Shown: positions 1-8,829, counted from the stretch's first letter. The stretch: DNA of 43,150 nt from an uncultured Bacteroidota bacterium (GCA_902825795.1 CADECG010000011.1:1-43150), one strand, 5' to 3'. Notes: generated from the letters alone by a model not told the origin. Program-made: numbers and translations.

Positions 1-345
1 GTAGGTCTCATCGGCTTCACTGTCTTCCAGATCGAGGCGCAGGTCTTCATCCTTGTTCTCGAAGCTCCATGTGCCGCTGGTCGTGAACGAAAAGTCCGTA
101 CCGAACAGGGTGTAGGTAGCAGTGAGCGAAGCGTCGTGGTCTTTGGTCAACCGCAATTCGTACTGGCTGAAAGCCGAGGTCACGTCATCGCTACCGCTCA
201 TAGCGCGATCGATGCGCCACGTATTGGCGATGCGCTCCTCACGGCTGCGCAAGCTGAAGGTGGGGCCGTCGTCGTACTTCTTGCAACCCATTAGTCCGGT
301 GACAGCGACAAGCGCGATCATGGTCCGGGTCATTGGAGTGGTCAT
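1..345 (-). CDS. Putative lipoprotein, 3' end beyond the window
   Basis: The reading frame is open from the start codon to the left edge, so the C-terminus is missing. The first 21 residues form a short hydrophobic segment ending in the lipobox-like L-M-G-C with Cys21, followed by KKYDDGP, as in small Bacteroidota outer-membrane lipoproteins. The rest (about 95 residues) is polar and beta-rich, with phrases such as NTWRID and GTWSFENKDEDL that resemble lipocalin-like lipoproteins of Bacteroidota; that family link is an inference. The ATG at 345 was chosen; a second in-frame ATG at 333 (MTRTMIAL) would also leave a signal peptide. It is transcribed in the same direction as the parC/hepT/mntA block but about 310 bases downstream. 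Confidence 0.6.
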   Translation of the reverse strand, partial: MTTPMTRTMIALVAVTGLMGCKKYDDGPTFSLRSREERIANTWRIDRAMSGSDDVTSAFSQYELRLTKDHDASLTATYTLFGTDFSFTTSGTWSFENKDEDLRLDLEDSEADETY

Positions 346-578
346 GGATATTCACGGTTTGGTTCACCGCATCCACTGCCACAAGTCGCGCCAAGCCGAG
401 TGCAGGCGCCAACACGTAGTGAATTGTCCAACGGAAGGGGTTCGCCGTGCACGATCTGTGGAGCGGCTTGCTCGTGTGAGCGCCACCGCAACCACCACAA
501 GCCGAACGGCCGAAACCTGAGAACACGAAGCGGACAGCCGACGGCTATTCCCGACAGGCGTTCATCCAGGTCAGGGGC
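346..578. other. Intergenic stretch without a supported gene
   Basis: This stretch lies between the lipoprotein start and the left copy of the parC tail. Short open frames exist on both strands (about 60-130 codons), but they lack recognisable domains, signal peptides or plausible starts and look like chance frames in GC-rich DNA. No clear terminator or promoter was seen. Confidence 0.4.
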
Positions 579-634
579 CGACTACTCCAACCCCAACTTG
601 ATCCGCTTGCCCGGCTTCTTGCCGATCAGCGGAT
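579..634 (-). repeat. Displaced copy of the parC 3' end (left direct repeat)
   Basis: These 56 bases match 1362-1417 at 54 positions (differences at 585 and 604, offset 783). Read on the minus strand they encode PLIGKKPGKRIKLGLE plus a TAG stop, against PLIGKKPGKQIKLGLD plus TAG in intact parC. Similarity continues a few codons upstream in diverged form (EPRPDH versus EPELQPND). The copy starts about 20 bases after the mntA stop codon and has no gene body, so it is a parC tail remnant. Confidence 0.85.
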
Positions 635-654
635 GATCAGGGCGCGGCTCGGTT

Positions 655-945
655 CTACAAGGCTGTACCTGAACTGAGTATCCGCTCCTTGAACGACGGT
701 GAGACGCTGTTCATGTCCACCACATCAACTTTCATTGGCAAGTCACTGTCGGACAAGTCCTGATCGATGAGCGCCAACGTTTTGAAGGGTACAGGTGCGG
801 CGGCTTCCAATGCGAGGTCGAGATCGCTGAACCGTTGGGCGTTGCCCTTCACCCGGCTTCCGAAGGCGATCACCCTGCCTTCCGGCAGGTGCTTGCGGAT
901 CACGTGAAGCACCATATCCAAGTGCCGCGGTTCCAGATCAAGCAT
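655..945 (-). CDS. mntA: MntA-type nucleotidyltransferase antitoxin
   Basis: A 96-residue minimal nucleotidyltransferase. The signature GSx10DxD is complete: G29-S30, then ten residues, then D41-x-D43, in the stretch beginning FGSRVKGN. In HepT/MntA modules this enzyme AMPylates the HEPN toxin and so neutralises it. The start at 945 was chosen because the ATG overlaps the TGA of hepT by 8 bases, giving translational coupling and a protein of normal family length; a longer frame upstream merely runs through hepT. The gene ends about 20 bases before a displaced copy of the parC tail. No sign of inactivation was seen. Confidence 0.85.
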   Translation of the reverse strand: MLDLEPRHLDMVLHVIRKHLPEGRVIAFGSRVKGNAQRFSDLDLALEAAAPVPFKTLALIDQDLSDSDLPMKVDVVDMNSVSPSFKERILSSGTAL

Positions 946-1333
946 GCAGATCGAGGAGCTTGGCCAACAAAGCACGGGCAACAGGCAGGAAAGCCCGAGC
1001 TGCATCGTATGAAGCGGCAGCCTTGTGTTCGTCGTAGTTGTGGCTGGTGATGTTGCGCGCTTTCTGGAAAGCGAACCACGCCTCCGGGTCTGCGATCAGG
1101 TCGCGGCGCGCGGCTTCGCGGAACAATTCCTTTCTACCAAGCAGATCGGCATCCTGGGCGCTCACGAGCACGAGGTGCCTGCGCATCATTTTCCACGCCA
1201 GTTCGTAAGTGTACTCGAACCGCTGGATGCAGCCATCGCGCTCCAGATCGTTCGCGGGTTCCTTCGCCAGCGCTTCCGACAAACGGGAAACGGCACTGGC
1301 AAAACCGCTCAGGTCAAGATCCTCGCTTCCCAT
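938..1333 (-). CDS. hepT: HepT-type HEPN ribonuclease toxin
   Basis: A 131-residue helical HEPN protein of the HI0074 / nucleotidyltransferase-substrate-binding family. The RX4HXY motif is present as R93-NITS-H98-N-Y100; Arg and His form the RNase site in HEPN toxins, and the Tyr is the residue AMPylated by MntA in characterised pairs. The N-terminal half carries the typical FEYTYELAWKMM segment (residues 39-50). It is followed by mntA with an 8-base overlap. A promoter-like TACATTCG lies only 4 bases upstream of the ATG, so the message may be leaderless. The pair sits directly after parC, inside a parC-tail duplication. Confidence 0.88.
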   Translation of the reverse strand: MGSEDLDLSGFASAVSRLSEALAKEPANDLERDGCIQRFEYTYELAWKMMRRHLVLVSAQDADLLGRKELFREAARRDLIADPEAWFAFQKARNITSHNYDEHKAAASYDAARAFLPVARALLAKLLDLHA

Positions 1334-1337
1334 GTGC

Positions 1338-1345
1338 CGAATGTA
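1338..1345 (-). promoter_or_regulatory. Possible -7 element of hepT-mntA
   Basis: On the minus strand this reads TACATTCG, one base from the Bacteroidota -7 consensus TAnnTTTG. It ends 4 bases before the hepT ATG, which would place the transcription start at or near the start codon. It lies in the 31 bases between the parC stop and hepT, so the toxin pair could be transcribed independently of the topoisomerase operon. Confidence 0.4.
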
Positions 1346-1361
1346 GCTCCTCGGTAAGCGA

Positions 1362-1417
1362 CGACTAGTCCAACCCCAACTTGATCTGCTTGCCCGGCTT
1401 CTTGCCGATCAGCGGAT
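1362..1417 (-). repeat. parC 3' end, right direct repeat partner
   Basis: This is the genuine 3' end of parC, including its TAG stop at 1365-1367. It is repeated at 579-634 with two substitutions. The two copies are in the same orientation and enclose 727 bases that hold essentially only hepT and mntA. Confidence 0.85.
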
Positions 1418-4127
1418 CATTCGGTTGCAACTCGGGTTCGGGGGCAAGAGCCGCCTGCTCGCGTTTGAGTCGTGCCATGGGACTTTCCTCGAGGTCTTCT
1501 TCCTCGGGTAGCTCCAAGTTGCCGACCTCATCCTCCGAGATGAGCATCTGCTGGCGCTCCTCCAATTCGGCGGTCATTGGAATAAAGACCGGGTCGAGCA
1601 GTTCCAATTCCTTCACCTTGAAGGAGCTCAGGCGGTTGCCGATGGCTTTCACACCCTTCACACCGATGAATTTGGCGAGGTCCACTTGCTCGTCGCTCTT
1701 CTGCGCGCTGCGCTGATCATAACGCACATGCATGCGCGGGGTGTCCACCAAACTGTGCAGTTCCAACTTGCTCTCGGGGTGTTCGGTGATGAAGAGCACC
1801 GGGTCGCGTGCTGGTTCCACTTCGAAGCGCTTCACATGGTGCAGCTTCTTATCACCGTCGAAGTACACCGCGCTGATGATCTGGCCTTCGCGGTACTTCA
1901 CCACGGTAAGAGCATCATCGGGGAAGTGCGTGCTGAGCGCATACGGCAGTAGCAAGTAGTGGCCACTCTTCGTAACGCACAACAGCTTGTCGTCACCGGA
2001 AAAACGCCCGAGGTAGCGGCCATGTCCGGTGTCGTTCATGCGGCGCACGGTCTCGTCGTACCAAATGGGAATGGCACCGAGGGTACTGCCCCCTACCTGC
2101 AGTTGCGTCACCTTTTGCACCATGTGGCGCGTGAGCAGATTGCCTTGGCTGCTGCGGCCTTTCACGGCTAGCTGCGCGAAGTCCACATCGAACTTGTTCT
2201 TGCGCAGGTTGGAACGTGCGCGTAGGAGGATCTGCACTGTTTCCGCGCGGCCATCGGGGTGCGCTGTGAAGTAGATGATCTTGCTTCCGGTGGTTCCCTT
2301 GGTCAGGTCGTAGTCCTTATCCCGCGTGATACCGGTAACGGCGAAGCGCTTCATGAAGCAAGCGCCTTGTGTGCCGTCCTGGTAGATCATATGGTAGATG
2401 GTGCGCTCGTCGCCCTTCTTCCACACACCGATGTGCAGCAGGTCCTTGCCCATGAATTTCTTGTCGGCCACCTTGGTCACCATCATGGTACCGTTGGCGC
2501 GGAACACGATGATGTCATCGATCTCGCTGCACTCGTCCACGAACTCGAAGTTGCGCAGGCTCCAGCCGGCGAATCCTTCGGCCCGGTCCACGTAGAGCTT
2601 GCGGTTGGCCACCGCGACTTTCGTGGCTACGATGGTATCGAAGGTGCGCAGTTCGGTCTTGCGTTCGCGGCCAGCGCCGTATTTCTTCTTCAGGTCCTTG
2701 AACCAATCGACGGCGTGCTCCACGATGTTGTTGAGCTTGTCCTTCACCACCGCGATCGCATCCTCCAGACCCTTGATGTGCTCATCGGCCTTGAAGCTGT
2801 CGAACTTGCTGATCCGCTTGATCTTGATCTCGGTGAGGCGCACCACATCCTCGTCCGTCACTTCGCGCCGCAGGTCTTTCACGTGCGGCTTCAAGCCCTT
2901 GTGGATGGTGGCCATCACCTCCTCCCAGCTCTCGGCTTCCTCAATGCGGCGGTAGACTTTCTTCTCGATGAAGATGCGCTCCAGCGAGGCGAAGTGCCAC
3001 TGCTCATCGAGTTCGTCCAGCCTGATCTCCAACTCGGTCTTCAGCAACCGCAACGTGTTCTCCGTGCTGGTGCGCAGCAGTTCGGACACGGTGAGGAAGC
3101 GGGGCTTCTCGTTCTCGATGACGCACGCATTGGGCGCGATGCTCATCTCGCAATCCGTGAAGGCGTAAAGCGCGTCGATGGTGTTATCAGGCGAAACACC
3201 GGTGGCGAGGTGCACGATGATCTCCACGTTCTCGGCCGTGTTGTCCTCGATGTGGCGCACCTTGATCTTGCCCTTGTCGTTCGCCTTGATGATGCTTTCG
3301 ATGAGGCTGGCGGTCGTGGTCCCGAAAGGGATCTCGCTGATCACAAGTGTCTTTGCGTCCTCCTTGCGGATACGGGCACGCACGCGTACGCGACCGCCGC
3401 GTTCGCCGTCGTTGTAGTTTTCGCAATCGGCCAAGCCTCCCGTGGGGAAGTCCGGCATCAAGCGAGGCCGTTTGCCCTTCAGCACGGCCACGCTGGCATC
3501 GCACAGTTCAAGGAAGTTGTGCGGCAGCATCTTGCAGCTCAAACCCACCGCGATGCCTTCGGCACCCTGTGCCAATAGCAGCGGGAACTTCACCGGCAGG
3601 TGGATCGGCTCCTTGTTGCGGCCATCGTAGCTGGCCTGCCATTCGGTGGTCTTGGGATTGAAGACCACCTCCAGCGCGAACTTGGAAAGTCGCGCCTCGA
3701 TGTAACGCGGGGCAGCGGCGGAGTCGCCCGTGAGCACGTTGCCCCAGTTCCCTTGCGGGTCGATGACAACGTCCTTCTGGCCGAGCTGAACCAACGCATC
3801 GCCGATGCTGGCATCGCCGTGCGGGTGGTACTGCATGGTGTGGCCGATGATGTTCGCCACCTTATTGTACCGCCCATCGTCCAACACCTTCATGGAATGC
3901 AGGATGCGGCGTTGCACCGGCTTCAAGCCGTCGTTCAACGCCGGTACGGCGCGCTCCAGGATCACGTAGCTTGCGTAATCCAGGAACCACTCGCGGTACA
4001 TACCGCTCACGCTGAAGGCGCTGCCGCCTTCGCCCGGAACTCCTTTGTGGTCCGGCGCTGCATGACCATTGGCTTCAGTACCGTTCTCTTCCGGGGCATT
4101 CAAACTTTCGTCTTTCTCGTCGCTCAT
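1365..4127 (-). CDS. parC: DNA topoisomerase IV subunit A (ParC/GyrA family)
   Basis: A 920-residue type IIA topoisomerase A subunit that cleaves and rejoins DNA during chromosome decatenation. An acidic low-complexity head of about 35 residues precedes the core. The core has LNDGLKPVQRR (64-74), the quinolone-region stretch HPHGDASIGD (101-110) and AAAPRYIEARL with the likely catalytic Tyr142. A C-terminal beta-pinwheel-like region follows from about residue 490. The end GKKPGKQIKLGLD is basic. Assignment to ParC rather than GyrA rests on the operon with a ParE-like subunit and on resemblance to Bacteroidota ParC; GyrA is the alternative. It is the last gene of the parE operon, 30 bases after a lipoprotein gene. 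Confidence 0.93.
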   Translation of the reverse strand: MSDEKDESLNAPEENGTEANGHAAPDHKGVPGEGGSAFSVSGMYREWFLDYASYVILERAVPALNDGLKPVQRRILHSMKVLDDGRYNKVANIIGHTMQYHPHGDASIGDALVQLGQKDVVIDPQGNWGNVLTGDSAAAPRYIEARLSKFALEVVFNPKTTEWQASYDGRNKEPIHLPVKFPLLLAQGAEGIAVGLSCKMLPHNFLELCDASVAVLKGKRPRLMPDFPTGGLADCENYNDGERGGRVRVRARIRKEDAKTLVISEIPFGTTTASLIESIIKANDKGKIKVRHIEDNTAENVEIIVHLATGVSPDNTIDALYAFTDCEMSIAPNACVIENEKPRFLTVSELLRTSTENTLRLLKTELEIRLDELDEQWHFASLERIFIEKKVYRRIEEAESWEEVMATIHKGLKPHVKDLRREVTDEDVVRLTEIKIKRISKFDSFKADEHIKGLEDAIAVVKDKLNNIVEHAVDWFKDLKKKYGAGRERKTELRTFDTIVATKVAVANRKLYVDRAEGFAGWSLRNFEFVDECSEIDDIIVFRANGTMMVTKVADKKFMGKDLLHIGVWKKGDERTIYHMIYQDGTQGACFMKRFAVTGITRDKDYDLTKGTTGSKIIYFTAHPDGRAETVQILLRARSNLRKNKFDVDFAQLAVKGRSSQGNLLTRHMVQKVTQLQVGGSTLGAIPIWYDETVRRMNDTGHGRYLGRFSGDDKLLCVTKSGHYLLLPYALSTHFPDDALTVVKYREGQIISAVYFDGDKKLHHVKRFEVEPARDPVLFITEHPESKLELHSLVDTPRMHVRYDQRSAQKSDEQVDLAKFIGVKGVKAIGNRLSSFKVKELELLDPVFIPMTAELEERQQMLISEDEVGNLELPEEEDLEESPMARLKREQAALAPEPELQPNDPLIGKKPGKQIKLGLD

Positions 4128-4157
4128 CTTGCTTCTGTCGTCCTGAAAATTGAACTC

Positions 4158-4586
4158 CTATTGCACCGCCGTCCCGCAGAACCGATAGCTCCGCGAATTG
4201 CTACCGACCGCGACGACGCTTATGTCCATGCAGTATTCGTTGCCGTATAACACATGCCGGTGTTCCACCGAGGCTTCGGTCGTGGCAGGCACCAACTGTT
4301 CGGTAATGTCGCTGGTGCCATCGTTCGTCTGCACACCCTCCAACTGATAAGAGATCGGCGACGGGAAGAGATCCGTGCGCACACGCATGTTGAACACCAC
4401 TACCGTGTCGATCACCACGAAACCGTTGTAGCGCAGCTCCGTGTCGGTGGAGAGGAGTTCAAGGATCGGTGGGCCGTCGTAATCAGGGTCCAGCGCGTTG
4501 GTAGTGAGGTCCGCTTCAGCTACTTCGTCCTTGTAGCAGCCCGCCAACAACGCGGCTGCGAACAGAACCGGGATGATCGCCTTCAT
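4158..4586 (-). CDS. Small lipoprotein inside the topoisomerase IV operon
   Basis: A 142-residue predicted lipoprotein. The signal is [16 protein letters not shown] followed by Cys17 (lipobox L-A-G-C). The mature part contains a beta-strand-rich region and two cysteines near the end (EYCMDI and RFCGT) that could form a disulfide. The ATG at 4586 overlaps the TGA of the upstream gene in an ATGA junction, which fixes the start; a longer TTG frame reads through that gene and was rejected. I do not recognise a family. Its position between parE and parC implies co-transcription with an essential operon but not a role in DNA topology. Confidence 0.8.
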   Translation of the reverse strand: MKAIIPVLFAAALLAGCYKDEVAEADLTTNALDPDYDGPPILELLSTDTELRYNGFVVIDTVVVFNMRVRTDLFPSPISYQLEGVQTNDGTSDITEQLVPATTEASVEHRHVLYGNEYCMDISVVAVGSNSRSYRFCGTAVQ

Positions 4587-5365
4587 CGCTTCACCAGGTT
4601 GAAGGTGAATCCACCGGCCCATGTGCCGCCACGCTCGCCCGGCACCCAAGCGAGGCCCTCGAACTTCAACCGCTCCTTGTCCTCGAAGAGCGGCACTTTC
4701 ATGCGGGCGCTCTTCACGTACAAGTAGGTTGTCAGCACTGCAAGTCCGCTGGTAATGCTGGTGGAGATGATGAAGTTCCGCTCCGCCTTTTCGAAGTCGG
4801 CCTGGTGCGCGGGCATGGTCTCGTTCTTCAGTCGCGATATGGCACCGGGGGAGGTCAGGGAATTGTATTGATCCACATCATCCGCCAATTGGTCGTGGGC
4901 ATTCTTGTACCTCACGAACATGGAAACACTGACGATGGCTGATACACCGGTAGCGGCCATGGGCAACAGGCGGTTCAGTTTGCGGTTGTTGCGGTACCGG
5001 AGCAATTGCTCCTGATAGACCTTGTACTCGTCGCTGTACGGCAGGCGCAACGTGAAGTCTCGGGTGATGTCCGGTAGCACCGTCAGTGTTGTATCGACAA
5101 TGCGGCGTGTAGGCGCCCAGAACTGGAAGCGGTGTTGGCCTGCGGGCAACGTCACCTCCCGCTGTTGCATCCGGTATTTGTCATCGAGCACGAAACTGAA
5201 CTCATGTCCGGGATCAATGAAGAGACGCAGCGTGCCGGGGATCTGCGCCGACGCTGATGAAATGAGGAGATGCGTGAAAACGAAGATGAACGCAAAGGAC
5301 TGCAAGCCGCAGGCCACAGGCTGCAGTCGCTTTCGAGCAGGATAAGTGGGGGCTGAATACTTCAT
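4583..5365 (-). CDS. Hypothetical secreted or membrane protein between parE and parC
   Basis: A 260-residue protein. A hydrophobic segment (about residues 21-40, ending SSASAQ) looks like a signal peptide with an unusually long polar head, which hints that the true start could be later. The following region ([18 protein letters not shown], then [13 protein letters not shown]) resembles a PEGA-type surface beta-domain, an inference from pattern only. Two further hydrophobic stretches near residues 133-150 and 198-218 suggest membrane segments flanking a charged region. The ATG overlaps the parE TGA by 4 bases, and its own TGA overlaps the next ATG in the same way, so translation is coupled along the operon. 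Confidence 0.7.
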   Translation of the reverse strand: MKYSAPTYPARKRLQPVACGLQSFAFIFVFTHLLISSASAQIPGTLRLFIDPGHEFSFVLDDKYRMQQREVTLPAGQHRFQFWAPTRRIVDTTLTVLPDITRDFTLRLPYSDEYKVYQEQLLRYRNNRKLNRLLPMAATGVSAIVSVSMFVRYKNAHDQLADDVDQYNSLTSPGAISRLKNETMPAHQADFEKAERNFIISTSITSGLAVLTTYLYVKSARMKVPLFEDKERLKFEGLAWVPGERGGTWAGGFTFNLVKR

Positions 5366-7287
5366 GCCTCCACCTCTTCAATGGTTGACTGCGCGGCGCG
5401 CATGCGGCCTACTGCTGCTGCCAGAGGTGTCTTGGGTTCCTCTTCCTTCACCACATCCTTCTCCACTTTCAGGTTGTTGATGATGAACTCCTGGCGCTGT
5501 GGCGTGTTCTTGCCCATGAAGAAGTCGAGCAGTTCCTGCACCCCGGCGTCCTTGGTGATCATCACCGGCTCCAAGCGGATATCAGGACCGATGAAATGCT
5601 TGAACTCGTCCGGACTGATCTCACCCAACCCTTTGAAGCGGGTGATCTCAGGGTTCTTGCCCAGCTTGTGTATGGCGTTCTGCCGTTCCTCGTCGGTGTA
5701 ACAGTAGATCGTTTCCTTCTTGTTGCGCACCCTGAACAACGGGGTTTGCAGGATGTACAAGTGGTCGTTCTTCACCAGGTCGGGGAAGAACTGGAGGAAG
5801 AACGTGAGCAGCAGAAGGCGGATGTGCATGCCGTCCACGTCAGCATCCGTGGCAACGACGATCCGGTTGTAGCGCAGGCCATCCATACCATCCTCGATAT
5901 CGAGCGCTGCTTGGATCAAGTTGAACTCTTCGTTCTCGTACACCACCTTCTTGGTCAGCCCGTGGCAATTGAGCGGCTTGCCCTTGAGGCTGAAGACCGC
6001 TTGCGTGTTCACATCGCGGCTCTTGGTGATGCTTCCGCTCGCGCTGTCGCCCTCGGTGATAAAGAGCGTGCTCTCCTGTTTGCGCGGATCCGTCTTGCTG
6101 TCCGTGAGGTGCACACGGCAATCGCGCAGCTTTTTGTTGTGCAGGCTGCTCTTCTTGGCCCGTTCGCGCGCCAACTTCCGTATACCGCTCAACTCCTTGC
6201 GCTCGCGTTCGCTCTGAAGGATGCGTTCCTGCAACACCTGCGACACGTCGGGGTGTTTGTGCAGGTAGTTGTCCAGTTCGCGCGCGATGAAGTCGCCGAT
6301 GAACGAGCGCATGCTCTGCCCCCCGGGTTCGATCTCCTGACTGCCGAGTTTGGTCTTCGTCTGGCTTTCGAAAACCGGCTCGATGATCTTCACGCTCACC
6401 GCCGCAACGATCCCCGTGCGGATGTCACCGGCCTCCCAGTCCTTCTTGTAGTAGTCGCGAATGGTCTTGGCCACGGCCTCGCGGAAGGCCCCTTGATGCG
6501 TTCCGCCTTGCGTGGTGTGCTGGCCGTTGACGAAGCTGTAGTACTCCTCGCCATAATGGTTGGCGTGCGTCAAAGCCACTTCGATGTCGTCGCCCTTCAA
6601 GTGGATGATGGGGTACAGCGGCTCGCCGTCCATCTTGGTCACGAGCAGATCGAGCAACCCGTTCTTGCTCTGGAAACGCTGGCCGTTGTAGTGGATGCTG
6701 AGGCCCGTGTTCAGGTAGCAGTAGTTCCAGAGCAAGCGCTCAACGTGCACATCGCGGTACTGGAAGTGCTTGAACATGGATTCGTCCGGCACGAATTCCA
6801 CGAACGTGCCGTTGGGCTGATCGGTCTTCTGTTCCTTCTCATCCTTCACCAAGTGACCCATGTCGAAGAACGCCCGCTTGATGCGACCATCGCGCACACT
6901 TTCCACGCGGAAGGTCTTGCTGAGCGCATTCACGGCTTTGGTACCCACGCCGTTCAACCCCACGCTCTTCTTGAAGGCTTTGCTGTCGTACTTGGCCCCG
7001 GTGTTGATCTTGCTCACCACGTCCACCACCTTGCCCAGCGGAATGCCACGACCATAGTCGCGAACGCTTACGGTGTCGCCTTCGATCTTCACCTCCACCT
7101 TCTTTCCGTGACCCATCACGTACTCGTCGATGCAGTTGTCGAGCACCTCCTTCAGCAGGATGTATATGCCGTCATCGAAACTGCTGCCGTCACCCAGTTT
7201 GCCGATGTACATGCCCGGCCGTAGGCGGATGTGTTCCTTCCAATCAAGGGTTCGGATATGCTCCTCGTCGTACTTTACTTCGCTCAT
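5362..7287 (-). CDS. parE: DNA topoisomerase IV subunit B (ParE/GyrB family)
   Basis: A 641-residue ATPase subunit of a type IIA topoisomerase. The GHKL ATP site shows E47/N51 in [10 protein letters not shown]77 in RDYGRGIP, and the glycine-rich [16 protein letters not shown] near 108-123. The TOPRIM domain shows EGDSASGS (412-419) and DADVDG (481-486), the metal-binding residues of the family. The length is typical for ParE; the long GyrB insert of some lineages is absent. It is the first gene of a four-gene operon ending in parC. A promoter-like TATCTTCG lies about 50 bases upstream. Confidence 0.94.
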   Translation of the reverse strand: MSEVKYDEEHIRTLDWKEHIRLRPGMYIGKLGDGSSFDDGIYILLKEVLDNCIDEYVMGHGKKVEVKIEGDTVSVRDYGRGIPLGKVVDVVSKINTGAKYDSKAFKKSVGLNGVGTKAVNALSKTFRVESVRDGRIKRAFFDMGHLVKDEKEQKTDQPNGTFVEFVPDESMFKHFQYRDVHVERLLWNYCYLNTGLSIHYNGQRFQSKNGLLDLLVTKMDGEPLYPIIHLKGDDIEVALTHANHYGEEYYSFVNGQHTTQGGTHQGAFREAVAKTIRDYYKKDWEAGDIRTGIVAAVSVKIIEPVFESQTKTKLGSQEIEPGGQSMRSFIGDFIARELDNYLHKHPDVSQVLQERILQSERERKELSGIRKLARERAKKSSLHNKKLRDCRVHLTDSKTDPRKQESTLFITEGDSASGSITKSRDVNTQAVFSLKGKPLNCHGLTKKVVYENEEFNLIQAALDIEDGMDGLRYNRIVVATDADVDGMHIRLLLLTFFLQFFPDLVKNDHLYILQTPLFRVRNKKETIYCYTDEERQNAIHKLGKNPEITRFKGLGEISPDEFKHFIGPDIRLEPVMITKDAGVQELLDFFMGKNTPQRQEFIINNLKVEKDVVKEEEPKTPLAAAVGRMRAAQSTIEEVEA

Positions 7288-7335
7288 CGTTCAAAGCCGG
7301 AACTTCAATGCCCATAAGGGTTCCCGGCGACCGGC

Positions 7336-7343
7336 CGAAGATA
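7336..7343 (-). promoter_or_regulatory. Possible -7 element of the parE operon
   Basis: The minus strand reads TATCTTCG, one base from TAnnTTTG. A start about 7 bases further on would give a leader of roughly 40 bases before the parE ATG at 7287. The 250-base divergent region 7288-7537 has no other clear feature. Confidence 0.4.
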
Positions 7344-7506
7344 GGATCGTGGTGTTGGGCAAGGCGGTTGAAGTGCTCCCGAACCCCGCCGCTTTTTCAA
7401 CGATCCCAAGTGCGTTATCAACATCCGGTGGAAGTCTCGGACGCCTAGGTTCCATTGCTCCGGCACGATACTGGCAAAGCGCCGCCGCCCGCAACGGGCA
7501 ACAACC

Positions 7507-7514
7507 TACATTTC
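7507..7514 (+). promoter_or_regulatory. Possible -7 element of the downstream secreted-protein gene
   Basis: TACATTTC, a weaker match to TAnnTTTG, lies 23 bases before the ATG at 7538 in the divergent region shared with parE. Confidence 0.25.
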
Positions 7515-7537
7515 CCACCCCAAAAACCCTATTTGAC

Positions 7538-8149
7538 ATGCAAGTGATGAAAACGCTGACGGCAATGACACTCGTGGTGCTGACCACCGGTGCAATGGCG
7601 CAATCGATCAAGGTGACCAAAGGTGATTTCTCGGCCCTGAAGGGAGAGAAGACCGTGGACGTTGATTTCGTGTACACCGACATGATCGTTGGCAAGGACC
7701 AGACGAATGACGAATACATGGCGGAAAAGACCAAGGAGCACAATGAAAAGGAGGCCGGCAAAGGCGACAAGTGGGCCGAAAGTTGGATCGGCAACCGCGA
7801 GCGCGCCTACCACCCGAAGTTCTTCGAACTCTACAACAAGGTGATGGATGGGGCTCAAACAGCAGCGCAAGAAGCTGGTGATGCGAAGTACCGTTTGATC
7901 GTGCACACCACGCGCACCGAGCCCGGCTTCAACGTTGGCGTGATGCGCCGCCCTGCCGGTATCGATGTGAAAGTTCAACTCGTTGCCGTTGCCGACCCGG
8001 GCACCGTGTTGGGCGAGATGACGGTACTGAACTGCCCTGGCGCGGACGCTATGGGGTATGACTTCGACGCTTCGGGTCGAATCGGCGAGGCGTACGCTAA
8101 GCTCGCCAAAGAAGTGGCGAATTACCTGAAGAAGAAAGCCTTCAAGTAG
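7538..8149 (+). CDS. Secreted protein of unknown function
   Basis: A 203-residue protein with a clear signal peptide, MQVMKTLTAMTLVVLTTGAMA, cleaved before QSIKV. The mature part is rich in Lys/Glu early (DEYMAEKTKEHNEKEAGKGDKWAESW) and then alternates beta-like strands, including YRLIVHTTRTEPGFNVGVM, before a helical Lys-rich end YLKKKAFK. I do not recognise a named domain, although similar small secreted proteins occur in Bacteroidota. A second ATG (residue 4) is an equally possible start. The gene is divergent from parE and is followed by a strong terminator. Confidence 0.75.
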   Translation: MQVMKTLTAMTLVVLTTGAMAQSIKVTKGDFSALKGEKTVDVDFVYTDMIVGKDQTNDEYMAEKTKEHNEKEAGKGDKWAESWIGNRERAYHPKFFELYNKVMDGAQTAAQEAGDAKYRLIVHTTRTEPGFNVGVMRRPAGIDVKVQLVAVADPGTVLGEMTVLNCPGADAMGYDFDASGRIGEAYAKLAKEVANYLKKKAFK

Positions 8150-8180
8150 TTCCGTCGTTCGGCCAGGACCGAAGATCAAC

Positions 8181-8225
8181 AAGCCCGGCAGCGCGTTACC
8201 AAAAGGTAGCGCGTTCGCCGGGCTT
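8181..8225. terminator. Bidirectional intrinsic terminator
   Basis: The left arm AAGCCCGGC-A-GCGCG-TTACC and the right arm GGTA-GCGCG-TTC-GCCGGGCTT enclose a loop of four A residues, giving a long GC-rich stem with a small internal mismatch. It lies between two convergent genes (ending at 8149 on plus and 8249 on minus) and can serve both. Confidence 0.85.
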
Positions 8226-8248
8226 CTTCGTTCAAGGTGAACAGTCTG

Positions 8249-8749
8249 CTAGACCTTTCCCTGCGCCACGGCTCGCGCAATGAACTCGATCATTCGCTTG
8301 CGCATGGTTTCGTCATGCACTTCGTGCAAGCGCGCCTCGATGAACGACTTGTCGGTTTTCCGTTCTTCCCCATAACCCAGAATGCTGGGGACGTTCACTT
8401 GAATAGCGAAGCGCAGAAAGCGCAGTTCCACACTGTTGGGTGCCGTAACAATGGCGGCCTCAAGAATGTCCCTGCCGTCGTTGAAAGTGCCCAGCCGTGA
8501 GAACGGATTGATCTTGTGGGTGCCTTTGGCCATGGTGAGCACACCCAGATAGCCCTGTTGCAGGGGTTCGTTTCCAAGCTTCTCCGTGGTGATCCTGGTG
8601 TAGAGCCGATCGCATACGGCTTCGTCGGTGAACATCGGGCGGATGTTGCCACGGAGTTCGGCGAGCAGATCCACTTGCGCATACACATGCGGCGCGTGCA
8701 ACAAAGCTCCCGCACTCAATAACAGGACAATGGTTTGGGACAGGTTCAT
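8249..8749 (-). CDS. Secreted or periplasmic hypothetical protein
   Basis: A 166-residue protein with the signal peptide MNLSQTIVLLLSAGALLHAPHVYA, then QVDLLAELRG. The mature part is largely helical; LRFLRFAIQVNVPSILGYGEE (residues 109-129) is the most distinctive stretch and resembles a recurring motif of small uncharacterised Bacteroidota secreted proteins, an impression from memory. The C-terminus RMIEFIARAVAQGKV is amphipathic. The start ATG gives a complete signal peptide. It shares a terminator with the convergent gene at 7538-8149. Confidence 0.72.
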   Translation of the reverse strand: MNLSQTIVLLLSAGALLHAPHVYAQVDLLAELRGNIRPMFTDEAVCDRLYTRITTEKLGNEPLQQGYLGVLTMAKGTHKINPFSRLGTFNDGRDILEAAIVTAPNSVELRFLRFAIQVNVPSILGYGEERKTDKSFIEARLHEVHDETMRKRMIEFIARAVAQGKV

Positions 8750-8829
8750 GCGTGATGCAAAGCAAGCAATTGTTCAAGCGGACCTGACCCCTGCTGCCCT
8801 ACAAGGGGAAAGGGGTGCTCGCAAATACC

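Noticed and set aside
239-526. Small minus-strand frame after mntA
   Set aside because: It overlaps the lipoprotein start region, is Cys/His-rich without pattern, and has no family resemblance.
579-1417. A complete integrative element with integrase at parC
   Set aside because: Only the toxin-antitoxin pair lies between the repeats; no recombinase or transposase is present, so only the duplication itself is claimed.
2259-3578. 439-codon open frame antisense to parC
   Set aside because: The composition mirrors the opposite strand of parC (His/Val/Leu-rich), with no domain or signal; the parC frame has intact catalytic motifs.
5596-7224. 542-codon open frame antisense to parE
   Set aside because: A shadow of parE in GC-rich DNA; no recognisable motif, while parE on the other strand is complete.
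7291-7794. Minus-strand frame of 167 codons between parE and the divergent gene
   Set aside because: It overlaps a plus-strand gene with a clear signal peptide and lies in the promoter region; no supporting motif.
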